From contig CATZGB010000025.1 in the NCBI GenBank assembly GCA_958418815.1, positions 1 through 43,294 of the forward strand: a DNA stretch of 43,294 nt. Direction: 5' to 3'. Positions 8,787-16,941 of this stretch are shown here, piece by piece. Source of the DNA: an uncultured Bacteroidales bacterium. Its GTDB lineage: Bacteria; Bacteroidota; Bacteroidia; Bacteroidales; Muribaculaceae. How positions within the stretch are numbered: position 1 is the stretch's first letter; each line of letters begins with the position of its first letter. A program made the translations under genes and the position numbers. Below the pieces are notes generated by a model, which saw nothing but the letters and a program-made list of their open reading frames with translations, ran no database searches and was not told where the DNA came from.

Positions 8787-11750
8787 TCAGAACACCACGT
8801 TCACGCCAAGGGTGAATGTCTTGGTCTGGGGATATGTGCCCCAGTCGATGCCCTGCACCGCGCCGCTGTTGCCCCACTGGTTCACCTCGGGGTCCATGCC
8901 CGAGTAGCGGGTCCAGGTCAGCAGGTTGGTGACGGTGAAATAGGGCTGGAGCTTGGCAAGGTGGAGCTTGCGCATCCACTTGCCCGAGAAGTCGTAGCTC
9001 AGGGTGATGTCCTTGACGCGCAGGTAAGAGCCGTCCTCGATGAAGTAGGTGGAGTTCTTCATGTCGAAGCCCGCCTTGGGCACATCGGTGATCTGGCCGG
9101 GGATGCGCCAGCGGCGCAGCACGTCGGTGATCTGGTTCTTGCCGTCATACATGCCCATCATCTCCATCTTCGAGGCGTTGTAGATATCGTTGCCGTAAGA
9201 GCCCTGCAGGAAGATGCTCAGGTGGAAGCCCTTGTAAGAGAAGGTGTTGGTCATACCGAAAGTGAAGTCGGGGTTGGGGTCGCCGATGTAGCCGCGGTCT
9301 GACGAGGTGATTTTGCCGTCGCCGTTGAGGTCGCGGTAGTTGAGCTCGCCGGTCTCGGGGTCGACACCGTCGGCGAAGTAGCCGTAGAATCCCCCCAGCG
9401 AGCGGCCCGGCTCGTTGCGGACTACCTGCTCGTTGACATAATCGGAGGTCTTCGCGTCGGAGTAGATTTTCTGGAGTGAGAGCTTGGTGAGCTTGTTGCG
9501 GTTGAACGACATGTTGAAGCTGGTGTCCCACTGGAACGCGCCGGTGAAGTTGTGGGATGTGATGGCGAACTCGAATCCTCGGTTGGTCATCTCACCCTCG
9601 TTGCGGGCGATTGAGCTGGCGGCGGCGGCTCCGGCGGGGAGCGACACATTCATCAGCATGTCGGTGGTCTTCTTCCAGTAGATGTCGGCGGTGAAGTTGA
9701 GGCGCGAGCGCAACACCGAGAAATCAACGCCGATGTTGGTCTGGGTGGTGGTCTCCCAGGTCAGGTCGGTGGTGCGCAGGTTGGCCTGCGAGATGGTGGG
9801 CAGAGCGTTGGCCTGGCCCTCCACGAACCACTCGATGCGGTGGATGTTGTAGCGCTGCAGGTAGGCGTAGTCGCCGATGCCCGACTGGTTGCCGGTCTGG
9901 CCCCAGCCGCCTCGGATTTTCAGGTCGTCGATCCACTGCACATCCTTGAGGAAGCTCTCCTGCGACACGCGCCAGGCGGCGGAGAAGGAGGGGAACACGC
10001 CCCAGCGGTGGTCGGGATGGAGCTTCGAGGAGCCGTCGGCGCGGACATTGGCCGTCACCAGGTAGCGGTCGTCGAAGTTGTAGGCCACGCGGCCGAACCA
10101 CGAGAGGATGCCCCAGCCGGAGGCGTTGGTGCCGGTGGCGCTCCAGTCGATTTTGTTGGCGGCGTTGAGGGTCTGGATGTCGCCGTTGCGGAAGTGGGTG
10201 CCGCGGATGTAGCTCTGGGTCCACTGGGAGTCGGTCCATGACTGGCCGGCCATCACGTCGAGGCGGTGCTTGCCGAACTGGTGGACGTAGTTGGCCACGT
10301 TGTCCCAGACGAGCAGCTGGTTGGTCGAGCGGGTGTCGGTGCCGATGCCGTAGTTCTCACGCCCGTAGCTACCGGCGATGGGGTCTACGAAGTCGGTGTT
10401 GTGGCCGTTGCGGCGGTCGAGGGTGAACTTGGAGTTGAACGTCAGGCCGGGGATGATCTTGAAGAGCAGGTTGCCCGAGGCGATCAGTCGGTTCTCGCGG
10501 TTGCGGGCGTTGGCCCCGCGTCCGAGGTTCTCGGAGGGGGAGGTGATGTTCACGCCGTAGAAGTTGTTGTAATACTGGTCGGGCTTGTCAGGATTCCACA
10601 CCGGGGCGTAGGTCGGGGTGTTGATGACGGCCAGCACCACGCCGCCTCGGTTGGCCCCGTTGCCGGTGTTGATGCCGTTGGAGGTGTAGTCTGAATACAT
10701 CACGTTGGCCGTGGCGTTGAGCCATGAGAAGACCTCGGTGTCGACGTTGACGCGGAAGTTGTAGCGGTTGTAGAACGAGGGCTTGATGACACCGTCCTCC
10801 CTCAGGTAGCCGAGGTTCATGAGATACTTGGTCTTGCCGGTGTTCTGCGAGATGGAGACCTGGTAGTTCTGGTTTGAGCCGGTGCGGTAGGTCTCGTCAA
10901 ACCAGTCGGTGCGGTCGCGCAGGTTGTCGGGCAGCGAGATCATGCCGATCTCATCCTGCAGCTCCTTGTACTGGGCGGCGTTGAGCACCTCCATCGACTT
11001 GCGCACCTTTGACCAGCCATACTGGGCGTTGAGCGTCACCGAGGGGCGCTCGGTCGAGGCCGACTTGGTGGAGATGAGGATCACACCGTTGGCCGCGCGC
11101 GAGCCGTAGATGGCAGCCGACGACGCGTCTTTGAGTATCTGCAGGTCGGCGATGTCGCTGGGCGCGAGGAAGTTGATGTTGTCGACCGGTACCCCGTCAA
11201 CCACATAGAGGGGGTCGTTGGAGCCGTTGAATGATGTCGTTCCGCGCACGCGGATGGTCATCTCGCCGCCGGGCGCGCCGTTGGGCGATACCACCGACAC
11301 ACCGGCCGCCTTGCCCTGGAGGGCCTGGGCCGCCGAGACGATGGGGCGGTTCTCAAGGTCTTTCGACGAGATGGTGGAGATGGCGGTGGTGACATCCTTG
11401 CGTTTCACCGAGCCGTAGCCGATGACCACTACCTCGTCGAGGATGTTGTTGTCCTCCTCGAGAGTGACTTTCATGCCGTTTTTGGCGGGAGCCTCCACGG
11501 TCTTGTAGCCGATGTAGCTCACCACGAGGGTCGCGCCGGGGCTGGCCTGGAGCGAGAACTCTCCGTCGATGTTGGTGGAGGTGGCGGTCTGTGTGCCTTT
11601 GACAAGCACTGTCGCGCCGATCAGAGGTTCGCCGGAGGCGTCCTCGACGACTCCGCTGACAGTCGACTGTGCCCATGCCCCGAATGTCCCCGCGAGGAAG
11701 ACCATCAGGAGGCCGAGCAGCCGTGCCGGATTTGGGAATGTTTTTTGCAT
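8787..11750 (-). CDS. susC: SusC-family TonB-dependent oligosaccharide transporter
   Basis: This 987-residue outer membrane transporter starts with a signal peptide (about 1-27). A carboxypeptidase-regulatory-like domain follows (VSGVVEDASGEPLIGATV, then VSYIGYKTVE), then a TonB-box-like segment (DEVVVIGYGS near 105) and the plug domain with SDIADLQILKDASSAAIYG and ANGVILISTK. The 22-strand barrel fills the rest and ends in TFTLGVNVVF with a terminal aromatic. Length is typical for glycan-importing SusC proteins, and there is no N-terminal anti-sigma-interacting extension. It is the first structural gene of the operon, 83 bp downstream of the putative promoter box and pairs with SusD. It imports oligosaccharides using TonB-ExbBD energy. 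Confidence 0.96.
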   Translation of the reverse strand: MQKTFPNPARLLGLLMVFLAGTFGAWAQSTVSGVVEDASGEPLIGATVLVKGTQTATSTNIDGEFSLQASPGATLVVSYIGYKTVEAPAKNGMKVTLEEDNNILDEVVVIGYGSVKRKDVTTAISTISSKDLENRPIVSAAQALQGKAAGVSVVSPNGAPGGEMTIRVRGTTSFNGSNDPLYVVDGVPVDNINFLAPSDIADLQILKDASSAAIYGSRAANGVILISTKSASTERPSVTLNAQYGWSKVRKSMEVLNAAQYKELQDEIGMISLPDNLRDRTDWFDETYRTGSNQNYQVSISQNTGKTKYLMNLGYLREDGVIKPSFYNRYNFRVNVDTEVFSWLNATANVMYSDYTSNGINTGNGANRGGVVLAVINTPTYAPVWNPDKPDQYYNNFYGVNITSPSENLGRGANARNRENRLIASGNLLFKIIPGLTFNSKFTLDRRNGHNTDFVDPIAGSYGRENYGIGTDTRSTNQLLVWDNVANYVHQFGKHRLDVMAGQSWTDSQWTQSYIRGTHFRNGDIQTLNAANKIDWSATGTNASGWGILSWFGRVAYNFDDRYLVTANVRADGSSKLHPDHRWGVFPSFSAAWRVSQESFLKDVQWIDDLKIRGGWGQTGNQSGIGDYAYLQRYNIHRIEWFVEGQANALPTISQANLRTTDLTWETTTQTNIGVDFSVLRSRLNFTADIYWKKTTDMLMNVSLPAGAAAASSIARNEGEMTNRGFEFAITSHNFTGAFQWDTSFNMSFNRNKLTKLSLQKIYSDAKTSDYVNEQVVRNEPGRSLGGFYGYFADGVDPETGELNYRDLNGDGKITSSDRGYIGDPNPDFTFGMTNTFSYKGFHLSIFLQGSYGNDIYNASKMEMMGMYDGKNQITDVLRRWRIPGQITDVPKAGFDMKNSTYFIEDGSYLRVKDITLSYDFSGKWMRKLHLAKLQPYFTVTNLLTWTRYSGMDPEVNQWGNSGAVQGIDWGTYPQTKTFTLGVNVVF

Positions 11751-11832
11751 GGTAGAATTATGGTAAGATTATTAGTTGCCTGGTTGGGGATGAGGGGCGG
11801 GAGCGTCGCTCCTCCCGGAGATTATCCAGATG

Positions 11833-11889
11833 CAAAGTTATTACGAAAACCTGTGGAGGATAATTGCCGGTAATAATGGGTGGTAAATG
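11833..11889 (-). promoter_or_regulatory. PUL promoter with possible activator direct repeats
   Basis: On the minus strand TAACTTTG (plus 11833-11840) matches the -7 box about 83 bp upstream of the susC start. No -33 TTTG lies at the normal spacing, as expected for an activator-dependent promoter. Upstream, GGTAATAA (11869) and GGTAAATG (11882) repeat with a 13-nt period and could bind the adjacent regulator. The repeats are short and AT-rich, so this is tentative. Confidence 0.5.
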
Positions 11890-11965
11890 TTAATAATACA
11901 CAATCGGTTGTGAATCAGAATTTTGGTACTGTGAGGCGATGTGGTTTTGGTAAAGTTTATAACTG

Positions 11966-13774
11966 TTAAAATATGGTCTTTCCGAGCGAGCGCACCCTCT
12001 CGGCGAACTCCTCGCGGGGCACATTGGCCTTGGAGCGGGTGCGCTGGCGGGTGTTGTAGACGGTCTGCACCGAGCAGTGGAGGAAGCGCGCGATGGCCGT
12101 GGAGTCGGTCAGCCCCAGGCGCACCAGGGCGTAGATGCGCAGCTCGGTGTTGAGCAGGTCATCCTTCTTCAGCTCGATTTGCTCCTCGGGGCGCAGCAGG
12201 GTGTTGAAGTCGCGCACGAAGTCGGGGTATATGCCGAGGAAAATCTTGTCGAACGTGCGGTGAAGCTCCTTGATTTCGGCCTGCGACAGCTCGGGGGTCT
12301 TGGTCAGGTGGCGCAGGTCTTCATATTTCCCGGCCAGCAGCAGGCGGTAGATGTTCTTGCGGAAATCGTCGAGCTTGCTGATGTAGTTTGAGCAGATGGC
12401 GAATATGTCGGCGATGTATTTCTCCTTGGCCAGGTTGGTGCGCGACAGCTCGTTGGCCCCCTCGCGGGCGTTGGAGTATAGTCCGGCAAGGGTCTCGTTG
12501 GCCTCCTCGAGCTTCTCCTTTACCTCCTCCAGCTCGCTGACCTTGCCGTTGAGGGCCAGGTTGGCGTCGTTGAGCATGGCGCGGCTCTGGCGCAGCTTCT
12601 TCATCTGTATTATGATGAAGGCCATGGCCGCGAGCAGCCCGAGCATGATGGCCCCGAGCAGCTTCAGGTAGGTCGAGGCCCGGTGTTCCTGACGTTCAAG
12701 CTCGGTCTGGTAGTCGCGGGTGATGCGGTGCTGCAGGTCGGCAAGCCGCCCCACCCTGACGCGGCTCTTGTACTCGTTGGCGCAGCGGATGCAGTGGCTG
12801 ATGTAGTCGTTGGCCCGCTTGAGGTTGCGGTGGTCGGTGTAGAGCAGGTTGGCCACCTCCTCGAGCGAGGCTATCTCTTTGTTGCATGCCCTGACGTCGG
12901 CCAGGGAGGACAACACCAGGTAGCGCAGCATGTTCTCCTGGTCGCCAGTCTTCTCGTAGAGGCGGCTCAGCACCCAGGCGTTCATCGCGTCGTGGCGTGT
13001 CTCGTAGCGCGAACCCTCCATTTTCTCCCTGACCAGGGGGAGGGCCCGCCGCGCGTCGTCAGCGCCGCGCAGCCCCTGCCAGCCGACAAACCAGCAGTAC
13101 ATGGGGTCGTCGGGGGAGATGCCACGGCAGACATTGGCCAGCAACGAGTCGGCCACGGCCCCGTAGGGGTAGTCGACCGAGCTGGCCCCGAGATACTGGT
13201 CGCGGTGGGTCATCAGGTATAGCACCTGCTCGTTGTAGCGCAGGCGCTGGCGGTCGGTCAGCGCGGTGGTGTCAATCTCGGCGATGCAGCGGTCGGCACG
13301 CTCGAGTATGCCGGTGGCGGCGTAGAGGTAAGCCTTGTTGAGCCGCATGTCGGTGACCCATGGCTTGCGTCCGGCCTTTCCGGCGAGTTCCTCGGCCATC
13401 GAGGCGTATGTCAGGGCTGAGTCTGAGTCATAGGTGCTGTATTCGTCATATAGCTCTGACGCTATCCAGTAACGTTGCTCGGTGTCCGCGGCCCCCGAGA
13501 GGTTTGAGCGCAGCCGGTCGATGCGGGTCTGCTTCGCCGCCTCGTAGCCCTGCTGCCCGGCCAGGGCCGAGTCGAGCTTGACCAGCAGCTCCTCCACCGG
13601 CAGCGACGGCAGCGGGGCGGTCTCGCGCGCGTCGGCGGCGCCCGTTGCCAGGGCGAGCAGCAGCGTCAGGGCGAGCAGCCTCGCGCAGACAGGTTTCAGG
13701 GCTTGCCGCAGAGGGGAAGTCGGAAGGATATGGCGGGGGAATGTGAAGGTTGGTCTTTCAGGTATGGAGGGCAT
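11966..13774 (-). CDS. Membrane-anchored TPR/HTH regulator (DUF6377-like)
   Basis: This 602-residue protein has an N-terminal hydrophobic export segment (about 31-48), a helical TPR-like sensor region (about 60-350), a transmembrane helix at 369-390 (GAIMLGLLAAMAFIII), a coiled coil at about 395-435, and a C-terminal domain. The last part (about 540-582, ELRIYALVRLGLTDSTAIAR then CSVQTVYNTRQRTRSKA) looks like a LuxR-type helix-turn-helix. The architecture matches what I remember as DUF6377 regulators, which sit next to SusCD operons. It probably senses an oligosaccharide in the periplasm and activates the susC promoter 215 bp downstream. It has its own promoter divergent from the SulP gene. 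It is not an HTCS: there is no histidine kinase or receiver motif. Confidence 0.8.
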   Translation of the reverse strand: MPSIPERPTFTFPRHILPTSPLRQALKPVCARLLALTLLLALATGAADARETAPLPSLPVEELLVKLDSALAGQQGYEAAKQTRIDRLRSNLSGAADTEQRYWIASELYDEYSTYDSDSALTYASMAEELAGKAGRKPWVTDMRLNKAYLYAATGILERADRCIAEIDTTALTDRQRLRYNEQVLYLMTHRDQYLGASSVDYPYGAVADSLLANVCRGISPDDPMYCWFVGWQGLRGADDARRALPLVREKMEGSRYETRHDAMNAWVLSRLYEKTGDQENMLRYLVLSSLADVRACNKEIASLEEVANLLYTDHRNLKRANDYISHCIRCANEYKSRVRVGRLADLQHRITRDYQTELERQEHRASTYLKLLGAIMLGLLAAMAFIIIQMKKLRQSRAMLNDANLALNGKVSELEEVKEKLEEANETLAGLYSNAREGANELSRTNLAKEKYIADIFAICSNYISKLDDFRKNIYRLLLAGKYEDLRHLTKTPELSQAEIKELHRTFDKIFLGIYPDFVRDFNTLLRPEEQIELKKDDLLNTELRIYALVRLGLTDSTAIARFLHCSVQTVYNTRQRTRSKANVPREEFAERVRSLGKTIF

Positions 13775-13811
13775 AGGTCACAGAATCTCTTCAAAGAAGT
13801 GGAAGAGAAGA

Positions 13812-13819
13812 CAAAAGTA
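13812..13819 (-). promoter_or_regulatory. -7 box for the PUL regulator
   Basis: TACTTTTG on the minus strand matches TAnnTTTG. It is 38 bp upstream of the regulator start, giving a leader of about 30 nt. It is back to back with the SulP promoter at 13863. Confidence 0.5.
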
Positions 13820-13862
13820 CATCTTTTTTTGCATTGATTCCAATTTTTACAGCCTTTTTTTG

Positions 13863-13870
13863 TAATTTTG
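13863..13870 (+). promoter_or_regulatory. -7 box for the SulP transporter gene
   Basis: TAATTTTG followed by CGG matches the Bacteroidales -7 consensus, inside a T-rich stretch. No canonical -33 box is at the expected spacing. The predicted leader is about 120 nt, and the transporter starts at 14001. Confidence 0.5.
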
Positions 13871-14000
13871 CGGCCTGATCCGTGAGGATGAGACAACCAG
13901 CCGTCCGCCCCCGCAAGTCGACGCAGGCGTGACGGCTTTCAGAGGTTTTTCACCGTGTTCCAAGATTAACAAGATCAAAATAGGTTATAATTTCCCAGGA

Positions 14001-15737
14001 ATGTCTATCACAAGCAAACTCGAGTTCCGGCCCAAACTGTGGTCGGCGCTCAAACATTACGATTCCGCCAAGCTCCAGGCCGACCTCACCGCCGGAGTGG
14101 TGGTGGGCATCGTGGCCCTCCCCCTCGCCATCGCTTTCGCCATCGCCAGCGGCGTGAGCCCCACGGTCGGCCTTATGACCGCCATCCTCGGCGGCTTCAT
14201 GGTGTCGGCCTTCGGCGGCAACTCCGTGCAGATCGGAGGCCCCACCGGCGCGTTCATCGTGATCGTCTACGGCATCATCGCCCGCTTCGGCCTTGAAGGT
14301 CTCGCCCTGGCCACCCTGATGGCCGGACTGATACTGGTGCTGATGGGGCTTTTCAGGCTCGGCACGGTCATCAAGTTCATCCCATACCCCATCGTCATCG
14401 GCTTCACCGCCGGTATCGCCCTGACCATCTTCTCCACCCAGGTCAACGACTTCCTCGGGCTGGGGCTGAAGGACATCCCTTCGGAGTTCATCCCCAAATG
14501 GGGCGTCTACCTGGCCAACCTGGGCAATGTCGACTGGCTGACGCTGGCCATCGGCCTTGTCACCCTCGCCATCATCATCCTCACCCCCAAGGTGTCGAAA
14601 CGCCTGCCGGGCGCGCTCGTGGCCATAATCCTGGTCACAGCGGTTGTCTACATCCTTGGCCTCTACGGCATCGGCGGCGACGTGGCCACCATCGGGGGCC
14701 GTTTCGGCGAACTCAAGGCCGAGCTGCCCCGCCTGCAGACATTCTCGTTTGACATGGAGACCATCAACATGCTCCTCCCCTCGGCCTTCACCATCGCCAT
14801 GCTCGGGGCTATCGAGTCGCTGCTTTCGGCCACTGTGGCCGACGGTGTGACCGGCTCGCGCACCAACACCAACACCGAGCTCATCGGCCAGGGGCTGGCC
14901 AACATAGCCGTCCCCTTCATCGGCGGAATCCCCGTCACCGGGGCCATCGCCCGCACGATGACCAACATCACCAACGGCGGCCGCACACCCGTGGCGGGCA
15001 TCGTCCACGCCCTGGTGCTGCTGGCGATATTCATCTTCCTCATGCCGCTCATCTGCCTGGTGCCGATGGCCTGCCTGGCCGCCGTGCTGATGGTGGTGGC
15101 ATACAACATGAGCGGCTGGCGCACGATTGTCGGGCTGTTCAAGGCCCCTAAGAGCGACCTGTCGGTGCTGATTGTCACCTTCCTGCTGACGGTGATCCTC
15201 GACCTCACCATCGCCATCGAGATCGGCCTGCTGCTGGCCGTGGTTCTCTTCCTGCGCCGAGTGATGGAGAACACCCAGATTAAGGTCTACTCCGAGCAGC
15301 TTGACGTGGCCGAGGGCACCGACCTCGACGCGGCCCACCACGAGGTGCTGGATGTGCTTCCCGGCGTGGAGGTGTATGAGATCGACGGCCCGTTCTTCTT
15401 CGGCATCGCCACCAAGTTTGAGGAGCTGATGCGCTCGACCCCCGGCCAGAAACCGGTGGTGCGCATTCTGCGTATGAGGAAGGTGCCGTTCATCGACTCC
15501 ACCGCCCTCCACAACCTCGAGATTCTCATCAAGTCGTCACAGGCCGACAACGTCCATGTGGTTCTCTCCGGAGTCCGCGACACAGTGCGCCAGACCCTGG
15601 TCAAGGCCGGCATCGACCGCCTGGTGGGTGAAGACCATGTCTGCTCCCACATCTCCCAGGCCGTGGTGATGGCCAACCGCATCGCCTCCGCCTCAGGCCC
15701 CTCCTCCACCGACAAGGAGTCGGTGACCCTCGCCTGA
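14001..15737 (+). CDS. SulP-family anion transporter with STAS domain
   Basis: This 578-residue permease of the SLC26/SulP family moves anions such as sulfate, bicarbonate or dicarboxylates across the inner membrane. The start is the ATG at 14001 (SITSKLEF); an upstream GTG at 13929 would add 24 unlikely residues. The transmembrane domain has the SulP signature region (DLTAGVVVGIVALPLAIAFA, then GGNSVQIGGPTGAFIVIVYG) and about 12-14 helices. A C-terminal STAS domain (about 440-560) contains RKVPFIDSTALHNLE with the conserved DST loop. It is the only long plus-strand gene on the left side and ends in a strong hairpin. The transported ion cannot be told from the sequence. Confidence 0.93.
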   Translation: MSITSKLEFRPKLWSALKHYDSAKLQADLTAGVVVGIVALPLAIAFAIASGVSPTVGLMTAILGGFMVSAFGGNSVQIGGPTGAFIVIVYGIIARFGLEGLALATLMAGLILVLMGLFRLGTVIKFIPYPIVIGFTAGIALTIFSTQVNDFLGLGLKDIPSEFIPKWGVYLANLGNVDWLTLAIGLVTLAIIILTPKVSKRLPGALVAIILVTAVVYILGLYGIGGDVATIGGRFGELKAELPRLQTFSFDMETINMLLPSAFTIAMLGAIESLLSATVADGVTGSRTNTNTELIGQGLANIAVPFIGGIPVTGAIARTMTNITNGGRTPVAGIVHALVLLAIFIFLMPLICLVPMACLAAVLMVVAYNMSGWRTIVGLFKAPKSDLSVLIVTFLLTVILDLTIAIEIGLLLAVVLFLRRVMENTQIKVYSEQLDVAEGTDLDAAHHEVLDVLPGVEVYEIDGPFFFGIATKFEELMRSTPGQKPVVRILRMRKVPFIDSTALHNLEILIKSSQADNVHVVLSGVRDTVRQTLVKAGIDRLVGEDHVCSHISQAVVMANRIASASGPSSTDKESVTLA

Positions 15738-15760
15738 CCACGGGCCGGACTTCTCCGGCC

Positions 15761-15819
15761 ATGACAAATCTCCCGGCCATACCGCGACATTCATGCGGTG
15801 TGGCCGGGAGATTTGTCAT
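15761..15819. terminator. Bidirectional hairpin between SulP and the phage-like cassette
   Basis: A perfect 19-bp arm pair (15761-15779 with 15801-15819) is extended by a T-G pair and ACCGC/GCGGT around a 9-nt loop, giving a 25-bp stem. AAATCT on one arm and AGATTT on the other supply modest U-tracts in both directions. It would separate convergent transcription of SulP (plus) and the 161-residue gene (minus, stop at 15827). Confidence 0.85.
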
Positions 15820-15826
15820 AAAGGGG

Positions 15827-16312
15827 TCAGATGTAGCAGGGGGTGACGCAGGCCGCTGAGGTGTCGTCAGACAGGATGGAGGTGACCGTCTGCAACAGCA
15901 GGGAGGCTTCGGCGGCGTGGTCGGCGGCGATGGCCGCGTCGACCGGGAGGTAAGCCTTCTCCAGCACCGACAGGGCCAGCAGATGCTCAAGGTAGCGTTT
16001 CAAGACCAGGCGCGTGCCCCCAGTGAGCGACGCGGCGCGCAGCCCCAGGTCGATGTCGAGCGTCACCGGCTGGCGGTCGTCGTAGGGGCGGGGAGCCGCC
16101 GGGTTGCCATCCTCGACCGACGCGTCGGCGACAAGCGGCCCGAGGCTGGCCGCCAAGGTGGCGAATGCCGCGCGGACAAGCACGCGGAGCGAGGGGAGGT
16201 TGTCGCGGGTCAGCACCGGGGGTGTCTCCCCGTCGCCCCCTGTGACGGCTGCCCGCAGGGCGGTGAGGGCGAATATCTCGTCGGTGACGGATTTGATGTC
16301 AAGTGAGATCAT
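15827..16312 (-). CDS. Helical protein of unknown function, last gene of the cassette
   Basis: This 161-residue protein is not recognised. It appears largely alpha-helical, with alanine- and leucine-rich stretches (LRVLVRAAFATLAASLGPLV, then LVLKRYLEHLLALSVLEKAYL) and no transmembrane segment or signal peptide. Its ATG overlaps the stop of the upstream 143-residue gene by 4 bp (ATGA), so the two are probably translationally coupled. By position at the end of a portal-capsid cluster it could be a head-completion or adaptor protein; this is inference only. Confidence 0.65.
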   Translation of the reverse strand: MISLDIKSVTDEIFALTALRAAVTGGDGETPPVLTRDNLPSLRVLVRAAFATLAASLGPLVADASVEDGNPAAPRPYDDRQPVTLDIDLGLRAASLTGGTRLVLKRYLEHLLALSVLEKAYLPVDAAIAADHAAEASLLLQTVTSILSDDTSAACVTPCYI

Positions 16313-16740
16313 AGCGATGAGTGGCTTTTGCGGTTTTTGTGGCGTGAGGGTGAAGGGAATCGCGAGGCGCGCCGCCGCGCCATGCGGCGGTAAAACAGCT
16401 TCTCGGCGTAGACCGGGGTGAGGAAGTAGCGCGAGGGTGACTCGCAGGCCAGGACATGCTCCACGGCGGTGAAGTCATCCTCGCCGGGGTGGCTCTCCAG
16501 GCGGCTGTCGATTTTGGCGGCAAGCTCGGCCCAGAGGGCGGCGTTCTCCCCCGGGGCGAGGATGACAGTGCCGCGCTTGAGGGCGCGGTACCTGCGCAGG
16601 GCATACTCGGTCGAGAGGCCGTAGCGCAGTGGCCGGCTGGCCAGCGCGAGACCTACGGCCTCCTTGACCGAGAGACATCTGCCACCCACGGGCTGATTGG
16701 CGATGAGCGACGCGATTACGTGTGTGATTTCAGGCAGCAT
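16309..16740 (-). CDS. Small basic-tailed protein of unknown function in the cassette
   Basis: This 143-residue protein is not recognised. The first 110 residues are mixed helical (LSVKEAVGLALASRPLRYGL, then ALWAELAAKIDSRLESH). The last 25 are strongly basic (YRRMARRRASRFPSPSRHKN), as in nucleic-acid-binding or capsid-interior tails. It begins a transcription unit of its own after the portal, behind the third copy of the cassette promoter (16870), and overlaps the next gene by 4 bp. It could be a minor capsid or head-tail component. Confidence 0.65.
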   Translation of the reverse strand: MLPEITHVIASLIANQPVGGRCLSVKEAVGLALASRPLRYGLSTEYALRRYRALKRGTVILAPGENAALWAELAAKIDSRLESHPGEDDFTAVEHVLACESPSRYFLTPVYAEKLFYRRMARRRASRFPSPSRHKNRKSHSSL

Positions 16741-16869
16741 AGTTGAAACTGTGTCGTGTGATTAGATTAAAATCCTTGCGGAGGGTTCCGGAGCGCTCTT
16801 GGAAACCAATAAAAGGGAGCTGGCGGGAGAAAGGTCGTCACCGGCCCGTGGAAGCGAAATTTCCGAAGG

Positions 16870-16930
16870 CAAATTTACGACCCTCCCCGGGCGGAAAGTT
16901 TGCCCCTGGATGTGAACGAATGTTAACAGG
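16870..16930 (-). promoter_or_regulatory. Cassette promoter C (degenerate copy)
   Basis: On the minus strand TAAATTTG (plus 16870-16877) is a good -7 box, followed by GCC as at the other cassette promoters. Upstream are GGGGCAAA (plus 16899-16906) and a GTTAAC-type block (near 16922) that echo promoters A and B, but the spacing to the -7 box is about 14 nt longer. It would drive the 143- and 161-residue genes with a leader of about 120 nt. Confidence 0.5.
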
Positions 16931-16941
16931 TGTGAGTTTTT

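Noticed and set aside
13950..15512. Long minus-strand open frame opposite the SulP gene
   Set aside because: It is rich in His, Asp, Gly and Gln, as expected from the reverse strand of a GC-rich gene, while the plus strand encodes a clear transporter.
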